From positions 1-64,000 of the forward strand of contig NZ_NBOC01000003.1 of assembly GCF_002104455.1 (NCBI RefSeq): a DNA stretch of 64,000 nt, given 5' to 3'. Both the position numbers and the translations under genes were made by a program. Shown here in pieces: positions 38,929 to 45,971 of the stretch (within the stretch, counting starts at the first letter, position 1; each line of letters opens with the position of its first letter). The stretch is from Colwellia chukchiensis (lineage in GTDB: Bacteria > Pseudomonadota > Gammaproteobacteria > Enterobacterales > Alteromonadaceae). The notes under the pieces were generated by a model that ran no database searches, was not told where the DNA came from, and saw nothing but the letters and a program-made list of their open reading frames with translations.

Positions 38929-39726
38929 ATGAGTGACTTTTCAATTGCAAAACATTTTAATCAGTACTTTAAAATTCATTTTGCTAGTACCAAGGAACTA
39001 AGGCAAGAAGCCTTTAGGATTCGCTATGCAGTTTATAGTGCTGAATTGGGCTGGGAGCCGAAAAACAACCAGCAAATGGAAACTGACGAGTGCGACGACT
39101 ATGCCTACCATTGCCTTTTAGAGCACAGACGTACGGGTAATTTTGCTGGCTGTATACGGCTAATCATTCCTCCAACAGACACACCTGATAAAGCCTTGCC
39201 TTTTGAAGCAAATTGCCTAGCAAGTGCCCGCAAAGAAATACTCGATACCACAGCATTAGCTCGAGGAAGCTTTGGTGAAATATCTCGTTTAGCGGTTCTG
39301 TCCTCATTTAGGCGACGCCCTCATGAAAAAGACGTGCCTTTTGTGCTTAACAATGTCAATTCACAAACCGTTTACACTGAAGAAGAACGTCGTAATTTTC
39401 CTAACATTGCCATGGGGCTGTATTTAAGTGGCATTGCCTTGGCAAGCTTATGTAACCACGCAGGCATGGTGGTAATGATGGAGCCACGATTAAACCGACG
39501 CTTAAAGCGTTTAGGCTTACCGTTTCAACAAATCGGTGATGATATGGATTATCATGGTCGGCGCGCGATGTTCTATTTAGATAAAAATGATTTCAAACGC
39601 GAGCTAAACGAACAACTTAAAGAGCTTTACGATATTATCAAAAAGGATATGGCAGAGCAGATAGAGTTAAAACCCTATAACGATGCTCCTTTTAAGATCC
39701 CAAGCACGGATGTCACCGACAGATAA
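38929..39726 (+). CDS. PEP-CTERM-associated N-acyl amino acid synthase-like acyltransferase (copy 2)
   Basis: The 265-residue paralogue of the preceding gene shows the same landmarks: FRIRYAVYSAELGWE, METDECDDYAYHCL, GCIRLIIPP, FGEISRLAVLSSFRRR and MMEPRLNRRLKRLGL. The last 30 residues differ most from copy 1. It should transfer an acyl chain to an amine, most likely an amino acid, in the cytoplasm. The ThiF-nitroreductase gene begins 10 bp after its stop, so these two are almost certainly cotranscribed and may act in sequence. Confidence 0.88.
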   Translation: MSDFSIAKHFNQYFKIHFASTKELRQEAFRIRYAVYSAELGWEPKNNQQMETDECDDYAYHCLLEHRRTGNFAGCIRLIIPPTDTPDKALPFEANCLASARKEILDTTALARGSFGEISRLAVLSSFRRRPHEKDVPFVLNNVNSQTVYTEEERRNFPNIAMGLYLSGIALASLCNHAGMVVMMEPRLNRRLKRLGLPFQQIGDDMDYHGRRAMFYLDKNDFKRELNEQLKELYDIIKKDMAEQIELKPYNDAPFKIPSTDVTDR

Positions 39727-39736
39727 CGAGGCAACA

Positions 39737-41689
39737 ATGAGCGAGCAATTTGACTACCAGTTAGCATTTTCACGAAATATTGGTTGGGTTACCGAAGACG
39801 AACAAGCGATTTTGCGTACTAAACGCATCGCTATTGCCGGCATGGGTGGCGTCGGCGGCTCGCATTTGCTCACTTTAGTCAGAGCTGGCATCAGCCAGTT
39901 TAATTTATCAGACTTCGATGAATTTGCTTGTGAGAATACTAACCGACAAGCTGGCGCTAACACGGCAAGTTATGGTAAAAAAAAGCTCGACGTGATGGTT
40001 GAAATGGCACAAGCCATTAACCCTGAAGTCGATATTCGTTTATTTCCAGAAGGCATTAACCACCACAATACTGAAGATTTTTTGTCTGACGTTGATTGCT
40101 ACGTTGATTCACTAGATTTTTTTGCACTTGAAGCGCGAAAGCACGTCTTTAAATTATGTGCTGACAAAGGTATTGCTGCCACAACTGCGGCCCCAATTGG
40201 CATGGGAACTGCGTATTTAAACTTTTTACCCGGGAAAATGAGCTTTGAAGAGTACTTTCGCTTAGAAGGCTACAGTGAGCATGAACAATACCTAAGGTTT
40301 TTTCTCGGCTTAACCCCTGCCGCATTACAACAAGCTTATTTAGTTGACCCGAGCAGATTAGATCTGGCCAATAAAAAAGGACCTTCTACCATGATGGGCT
40401 GTCAATTAGCATCAGGCGTGGCTGGTTCTCAAGTACTGAAAATATTACTCAATCGAGGCAAAGTATTGAATGTGCCATGGGGTCTCCATTTTGACGCCTA
40501 CACCAACCAATTTAAAAAAACCTGGCGTCCCGGTGGCAACAACAATCCGATACAGCGCTTAGCATTTAACATTGGTAAGAAAAAACTGCTTGGCAACCTA
40601 AGTCCCACCGCAACCACAAACACTAAGCCATTATCATTGATTGAAAAAATACTCGACTATGCCCGATGGGCACCTAGCGGCGACAATATGCAAGCTTGGC
40701 AGTTTGAAATTATTAACGAAACAAGCTTTATTATTCATGGTACAGATACGCGCGAACATTGTGTTTATGATTTAGATGGTCATTCTAGCCACCTAGCACA
40801 TGGTATTTTATTAGAAACCATCGCCATTTCAGCCTCACAATTTGGCCTCAACATTGAGTCGACCAACGACTTTACTGATCCACAGCACATAAAAATCACA
40901 GTAAACTTAGTTGCCGACGAGTCCATTAAGCCCAACACGTTACTGCCCTATGTTAAAATTAGAGCGGTACAACGCAGAGCCATGGGCACGCGGCCATTAT
41001 CTGAAAGTGAAAAAGCGGCATTAGAAAACGCATTACCTGAAGGCTTTAGCGTTACTTGGTTTGAGTCATTTGATGATCGACTTAAATTAGCGAAGCTCAA
41101 CTTCTGCAATGCCAAAACGCGTTTAACAATGAAAGAAGCTTTTCATACCCACAAAAACATTATTGATTGGCATCAGCAATTTAGTGAAACGAAAATTCCA
41201 GAAAAAGCACTGGGTGTTGACTGGGCTACCGCAAGATTAATGCAGTGGTTATTTAAAGACTGGAAGCGAATCGAGATTGCAAATAAATACTTTGCTGGCA
41301 CCTTAATGCCACGAATTCAACTCGACTTTATCCCTAGCCTAAAAAGTTGTGCCCACTTTGCCATTCAAGCAGATAAAGAAGCAAGTTCTATTGAAGACTA
41401 TGTCAATGCAGGTCGAGCTATTCAACGTTTCTGGCTGACTACTGCAAAATTAGGCTTAGGCTTTCAGCCAGAGCAAACGCCTGTGATATTTGCTAAGTAC
41501 CTGCGCCAAAATATCGAATTTAGTCAAGATGAGGCGGTAGTGGAAAACGCTAAAAAAGGCAAAGCCATGTTTGAAGCTTTATTAGATAACACCGAGAATA
41601 CCTTATTTTTAGGACGTATTGGCCGCAGCCAACTACCTACTTCACGCTCTACCAGGAAACCACTCACTGAGCTCATTATCAAGACTTAA
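39737..41689 (+). CDS. ThiF (E1-like)-nitroreductase fusion enzyme
   Basis: The start is ATG 39737 (MSEQFDYQLAF), with GAGG upstream and 10 bp after the acyltransferase stop. An in-frame earlier codon at 39683 would overlap it. The N-terminal half (about 1-265 of 650) is an E1/ThiF/MoeB adenylation domain with GMGGVGG (35-41), the metal/ATP Asp and NTNRQ segment, and VDCYVDSLD. The C-terminal half (about 290-640) is a nitroreductase-type flavin domain starting ARWAPSGDNMQAWQF. No CxxC zinc pairs are seen. Mycobacterial Rv1355c (MoeY) has, from memory, a similar layout. The natural reaction is unknown. The context suggests adenylation and flavin-dependent redox change of an N-acyl amino acid. 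Confidence 0.85.
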   Translation: MSEQFDYQLAFSRNIGWVTEDEQAILRTKRIAIAGMGGVGGSHLLTLVRAGISQFNLSDFDEFACENTNRQAGANTASYGKKKLDVMVEMAQAINPEVDIRLFPEGINHHNTEDFLSDVDCYVDSLDFFALEARKHVFKLCADKGIAATTAAPIGMGTAYLNFLPGKMSFEEYFRLEGYSEHEQYLRFFLGLTPAALQQAYLVDPSRLDLANKKGPSTMMGCQLASGVAGSQVLKILLNRGKVLNVPWGLHFDAYTNQFKKTWRPGGNNNPIQRLAFNIGKKKLLGNLSPTATTNTKPLSLIEKILDYARWAPSGDNMQAWQFEIINETSFIIHGTDTREHCVYDLDGHSSHLAHGILLETIAISASQFGLNIESTNDFTDPQHIKITVNLVADESIKPNTLLPYVKIRAVQRRAMGTRPLSESEKAALENALPEGFSVTWFESFDDRLKLAKLNFCNAKTRLTMKEAFHTHKNIIDWHQQFSETKIPEKALGVDWATARLMQWLFKDWKRIEIANKYFAGTLMPRIQLDFIPSLKSCAHFAIQADKEASSIEDYVNAGRAIQRFWLTTAKLGLGFQPEQTPVIFAKYLRQNIEFSQDEAVVENAKKGKAMFEALLDNTENTLFLGRIGRSQLPTSRSTRKPLTELIIKT

Positions 41690-42214
41690 TCGCTATCAAG
41701 CTACCCGCTAACTTTCTATTTGGCGGGTATAGCGAACAAACAAGCAAAGCAAGCACTATAGCCGCTGCTAAGTCACTTTAAAGCACTTCAGTTTACAACA
41801 CCTCACTTTAAGCACCACAATAGACCATGCTATTGGTTTTTATTGTCGATAAGCCAAACTCAGCAATGGAATTTTCAATGGACGAAGCAGCGAGGCAAGT
41901 AATAAGCAGATATAACCCCATTTAACTCAAAAGCTATCAGCAGCCGTTTTATTGTTGCGACTAAAACTCACATGCTGAGCACTCATTAACATCACTTAAC
42001 AGTTATGATGCCGCCAGACTTAAACGTGATGCCGCATTTTTTATCTTCGCCTCTTCGCTAGCTAAGCCTCTCTGCTGAGCTTTCAACTATCTTTTCAACT
42101 GAGTTTTCAACTAAGCTTTCAAATATGCTGCTACAGTATACTGCTATCGCAATTTATCAAGCGCCGGCATGTAAATATGCATAATTGAAGATTGGTAGCG
42201 ACAAATTTTAGCCA
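41690..42214. other. Gene-free stretch after the ThiF-nitroreductase gene
   Basis: About 525 bases without a supported gene. It contains four tandem 12-bp repeats (separate entry) and, at its right edge, a strong bidirectional terminator. Stop codons are frequent in all frames, and I see no trace of a decayed gene. Confidence 0.5.
42075..42122. repeat. Four tandem copies of a 12-bp repeat
   Basis: Four imperfect copies in a row, of the form CTnAGnTTTCAA (CTGAGCTTTCAA, CTATCTTTTCAA, CTGAGTTTTCAA, CTAAGCTTTCAA). One strand has stop codons in the repeat, so it is not coding. It is a small minisatellite between a gene end and a terminator. Confidence 0.75.
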
Positions 42215-42246
42215 TAAAAAAACCGAGTTATTAAACTCGGTTTTTA
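42215..42246 (-). terminator. Bidirectional terminator after the PEP-CTERM gene
   Basis: The 9-bp stem AACCGAGTT/AACTCGGTT has a four-base loop, with an A-run to the left and a T-run to the right, so it works on both strands. It lies 17 bases beyond the PEP-CTERM stop on the minus strand and would also stop read-through from the plus-strand enzyme genes. Confidence 0.85.
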
Positions 42247-42262
42247 TGATATCGGGTTAAGC

Positions 42263-43123
42263 TTAGCTACGACGACGAGTGCCAGCAAAACCTAAAAGAC
42301 CTAAACCTAAAATAGCAAGTGTAGTAGGCTCTGGAACATTAATCGCCATATTACCATCATGGTCAACATTAAACACTTGTTGTCCGCCTGCGGCAGCGTA
42401 ATTAAAGTTCAAACCATTAAGGTTTTGAACTGTCGCCGCATAGTCAATACCGATGGGGTTGGTTAATGTTGATAAGTCAGCGCCCCAACTGGTAAAAAAG
42501 TTACCCGCCGTGAAATTACCTGTCATAGAAATTTCACATGAGCTAGGACCATTAATTGAAACATCACCAGTGCCAGCATCAACGACTGTATCTAGTAAAC
42601 AGCTACCACCGTTAAGGGTAAACGTAGCTAACGATACTTTAGTTTCACGGTCATTAGTGCCGCCAAAGCCATCTAAGTTACCATCAACACCAAACTGATC
42701 CCAATATAAGTACAATTCTGCACTTGGTAGGGCTGTAAAGTTTACATCTGTGTCATTAGGACCACTTTGTGTTGCAGTACCTTGCACATTGTAATCAAAA
42801 TACAACACCATATCTGATTCCAATGGGCTACCATCAAAAGTGGTGTTTGAATAAAACTGTGAGGCATTATTAAGCGTTAAAGCAACCACACTGGTTGAGC
42901 CAAACTCATCAAAAAAGTCAGGTCCAACAATAGTGCCATCATTATTCGAATCAGTTTGAGTCACTGTTGCTGTCTCGGCTAAAAAGTCGATTAAGTCAAA
43001 TGTTACATCAAAGCCGCCGTATTGCGAGCCCATGAAGTCTATCTCACTAGCTGTCGCCGAAGTTGATACACCCGCGACTAGAGCTAATGCTATTAATGAG
43101 TTCTTCATTTTAAATTTCATCAT
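42263..43123 (-). CDS. PEP-CTERM domain protein (exosortase substrate)
   Basis: The 286-residue exported protein has a signal peptide (about 6-26, ending ATASEI), a beta-rich acidic Asn/Thr/Asp-rich body of about 235 residues with only two Cys, and a C-terminal sorting signal: VPEPTTLAILGLGLLGF, a small membrane helix, then RRRS. In this family the exosortase recognises the PEP motif and the signal is removed on export. AAGGA precedes the ATG. A sigma-54-type promoter lies about 70 bases upstream. The function of the body is unknown, and matrix or surface structure is likely. Confidence 0.93.
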   Translation of the reverse strand: MMKFKMKNSLIALALVAGVSTSATASEIDFMGSQYGGFDVTFDLIDFLAETATVTQTDSNNDGTIVGPDFFDEFGSTSVVALTLNNASQFYSNTTFDGSPLESDMVLYFDYNVQGTATQSGPNDTDVNFTALPSAELYLYWDQFGVDGNLDGFGGTNDRETKVSLATFTLNGGSCLLDTVVDAGTGDVSINGPSSCEISMTGNFTAGNFFTSWGADLSTLTNPIGIDYAATVQNLNGLNFNYAAAGGQQVFNVDHDGNMAINVPEPTTLAILGLGLLGFAGTRRRS

Positions 43124-43193
43124 ATTTTCCTTATATCTGTGATCAACATTGTTAGTGTTATTTCGAATTCATAATCGAATTACTCACTAATAA

Positions 43194-43210
43194 TGCACAC
43201 TCTATGCCAA
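43194..43210 (-). promoter_or_regulatory. Sigma-54 (-24/-12) promoter of the PEP-CTERM gene
   Basis: On the minus strand TTGGCATAGAGTGTGCA has GG and GC exactly 10 bases apart and a good match to the TGGCAC-N5-TTGC pattern. It sits about 70-85 bases before the start codon, leaving a plausible leader of about 60 bases. PEP-CTERM genes in many proteobacteria are reported to be under PrsK/PrsR and sigma-54 control, so the site makes biological sense. Confidence 0.7.
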
Positions 43211-43289
43211 GACATAAAACAAACAATAAAACAACAACTTAAATAATTTCGTACCGTTACCCTAGGCCAAACTGTAAAATTAGTTGACA

Positions 43290-45956
43290 CTAATTACCCG
43301 ATAACTCCTTTGCTTGCTGGTAATGGTTTTTAATTTCCTGTGACTCTGGAGCCAGTCCATAGGCTTGTGTTAAATACTCCAGCCCTTTATCGTGCTCGCC
43401 TTTTTGTACTTTGATCCAACCTAGGGTATCAAGTACAGCTGGGTGGTTTGGCATCTGCTTAAACGCGGCCTCGGCGTACTTATCTGCCTGCTCTAGTTGA
43501 TTTAGCTTTAACATATTCAATGCTAAATTATTCAACGCAATAATATTTTTTGGGCGATATTCTAAGACTTTAAAATAGTAACGATTTGCCTCGTCGTATT
43601 GCTCAGTGGACGAGAAAAATTTCGCTAAGGTAAATAAGCCTTTTAACGATTTGTTACCGCGCTCATACTCTTTTTTTAGAAGCTCACCAGCTTGTTGTAC
43701 TTGTCCCTTAGACTTCAAAACTTCAGCTACTAGTGTCGCTGACTCAATTGATGGCACACTGTTGTAATAACTAAGCAATAATTCTTCTGCTATATCTAAG
43801 TCTCCCGAAGCGAGTGCAAGTTCGCCCTCTAATCGATCCATTAACGTCGAAGCAACGTTATTATTTTTCAGGGTTAACAGTGTTTTTTTAGCATCAGATA
43901 AAAAGCCAAGCTCGGTTTGAAAATGAAGCTTTAACAACAACAGCTGCGCATGCTCAGGAAAAACCTTTTCTGCTGACTTAATCGTGCTATAGGCCTCTTC
44001 ATCTCTTTTTAACACATCAAGTGTGGCAATTATTTTCAACCAGCTCTCAAGAATATTAGGCGATAACTCTTTCCATTCGGTGAAAGTCTCCAATGCATCT
44101 TCAAACTTTCTGGCATACAATTGGCTATCACCCAATATTTTCCAACCAATGGCACTTAACCTGGCTTTCTCGCCACTGAGCAACTCGATGGCTAACGGAG
44201 ATTGATTCTCGTGTCGATACACTATAGCCATCGCAATTTTAGGTGCCAGTAAACTGGGGTGCGCTTGCATATGTGCCTGAATAAAAGCTTTCGCGTCTGC
44301 TAGTTTATCTTCTGCGCGCAATAGACTGATAATGACCACCATAGATTTCAGGTGATCTGGCTTTGCCGCTAAAATATTTTTAGCGGTCTGCATGGCAAGT
44401 GCGTTGTCATTAATTTTCATCGCGACACGAATCAAATTCAATTGCCCGCCCATATGCGTCGGCTCAATGGCCAATGCCTCGTTAAGCATTTCAATGGCTT
44501 TTATATTTTGTTTCGAATGATAATAAATAATAGCTTTTAACACTAAGCCGTCAGCTGGGCTTACTTGCTGCCACTTTTCGGCGGCCACCAAAGCTTGTGA
44601 TAAATCATTATTTTGTAAATGGGCTAGCGCAATGGTTAACCAAGCGCTGTTCACTTCAGCATCACTTTTTATCGCCGCTTCCAGTTCATCAACACCGGAT
44701 ATATCGGCAGTTTGCAACTTTAATAGCCCTTCGCGCAGTAAGTTAACGGTATTATTCTCATCAAGCTGATTGGCTTTAGCGATCAGCTCTTTCGCTTTAT
44801 TGACATCGCCGGATCTGGCTACTTGCATTGCAGCTTCAGCAAATAATTCACCATCAATTTCGGATAGCTCATCAAACTCTTCTATGCTCTCTAATGCCCC
44901 TTGCTCATAGCCTAATTTCAATTGCAAAAAGGTAAATAACCGTAGTAAGTCGCTTTCAGGTGGCAAACTGTCAACATAGTTGTTTAAGTGTTGATATGCC
45001 GTTTCAAAGCGCTTTAATTTAAACGCACTAATGCCTGAGATTAAGCGGGTCAACTGATAATCCAAACCACTGTTAATGGCTTTTTCTGCGTATTCAAACG
45101 CAATATCATACTCTTTTTTCAAAAATGCTATTTGCGCTTTTAATTGCAATGCTAGCGGTGCTTCTTGGAATACTTTTAATAGCTTGTCAATTTTTAGCTG
45201 TGCTTGATCAAGATCTTGCGCGCCTATCAAGGCATTAACCTCAAGCAGCCTGACATAGTGTGCTTCATGGTGATAGCTTACATAATTAACAAAAGCCTGA
45301 CTCGCCTGTTCAAACTCTTTCATGGCCATAAGCGTATAACCTTCAAGCAGCAGAGCTTCGGTAAAATCAGGCGTGGTGGCTAGCAGATCTCGCGCTAAGG
45401 CTAAGCTGGCTGGGTATTGCTTATTTAAATAATTTATATAGCCATCAGCTAAGGCGGTATAGGGAGAGTCTTCGCTTAAAGACAACGCCTGCTCTAAATA
45501 ATCTGCCGCTTTTTCTTGCTCACCCTGGTTCATTGCCGTTATACCTGCATATGTCAGTACCACAAGGTAATGCTCTGCACTCAATGCGCTGGTTTCATCG
45601 ACAAAGTTATACACTTCGTCAAATTCATTCATTTTTGACATGGCTTGCACTAAAGGCGCGGCTACTTGTGGTAAGCTCAAACCGAGCTCAACCGCTTTCT
45701 CCAGTTCCTTTTTTGCACTGGTATAGTTACCAAGCTGCAAATAGGCTTGACCCAAAAGCAACCGGGTATTGGCATCTTTTGGAGCAATTTGAATAGCGTT
45801 TTTAAGTTGAATAATGGCTTTATTATAATCTTTCGCCTGTAATAAAGTCTGACTGTCCGCTATATATTGTTCAGCAGACTTATTTTCACCACACGCACTT
45901 AACGTCAGCGCTGCTGACATTAAAACCATTGCACTTATGCTGCTCGTTTTTTTCAT
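43290..45956 (-). CDS. prsT: PrsT-type TPR lipoprotein of the PEP-CTERM system (copy A)
   Basis: The 888-residue protein has a lipoprotein signal ending LTLSACGE (lipid-anchored Cys22), then a nearly continuous array of TPR helical repeats to the end, with the opening SAEQYIADSQTLLQAKDYNKA typical for PrsT (read in two parts). PrsT is thought to be an envelope scaffold linking exosortase export and exopolysaccharide secretion. It starts 15 bp after copy B, in the same direction, so it is the second gene of a two-gene unit. Confidence 0.9.
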   Translation of the reverse strand: MKKTSSISAMVLMSAALTLSACGENKSAEQYIADSQTLLQAKDYNKAIIQLKNAIQIAPKDANTRLLLGQAYLQLGNYTSAKKELEKAVELGLSLPQVAAPLVQAMSKMNEFDEVYNFVDETSALSAEHYLVVLTYAGITAMNQGEQEKAADYLEQALSLSEDSPYTALADGYINYLNKQYPASLALARDLLATTPDFTEALLLEGYTLMAMKEFEQASQAFVNYVSYHHEAHYVRLLEVNALIGAQDLDQAQLKIDKLLKVFQEAPLALQLKAQIAFLKKEYDIAFEYAEKAINSGLDYQLTRLISGISAFKLKRFETAYQHLNNYVDSLPPESDLLRLFTFLQLKLGYEQGALESIEEFDELSEIDGELFAEAAMQVARSGDVNKAKELIAKANQLDENNTVNLLREGLLKLQTADISGVDELEAAIKSDAEVNSAWLTIALAHLQNNDLSQALVAAEKWQQVSPADGLVLKAIIYYHSKQNIKAIEMLNEALAIEPTHMGGQLNLIRVAMKINDNALAMQTAKNILAAKPDHLKSMVVIISLLRAEDKLADAKAFIQAHMQAHPSLLAPKIAMAIVYRHENQSPLAIELLSGEKARLSAIGWKILGDSQLYARKFEDALETFTEWKELSPNILESWLKIIATLDVLKRDEEAYSTIKSAEKVFPEHAQLLLLKLHFQTELGFLSDAKKTLLTLKNNNVASTLMDRLEGELALASGDLDIAEELLLSYYNSVPSIESATLVAEVLKSKGQVQQAGELLKKEYERGNKSLKGLFTLAKFFSSTEQYDEANRYYFKVLEYRPKNIIALNNLALNMLKLNQLEQADKYAEAAFKQMPNHPAVLDTLGWIKVQKGEHDKGLEYLTQAYGLAPESQEIKNHYQQAKELSGN

Positions 45957-45971
45957 AATAATCCTTATTAA

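Noticed and set aside
39737-41689. The E1-like domain as part of an antiphage ubiquitin-like (Cap2/Bil) system
   Set aside because: There is no E2-like, JAB protease or ubiquitin-like gene beside it, and the fusion to a nitroreductase domain points to metabolism.
42075-42122. The 12-bp repeats as remains of a coding tetrapeptide repeat
   Set aside because: Stop codons occur within the repeat on one strand and no start or flanking frame extends it on the other.
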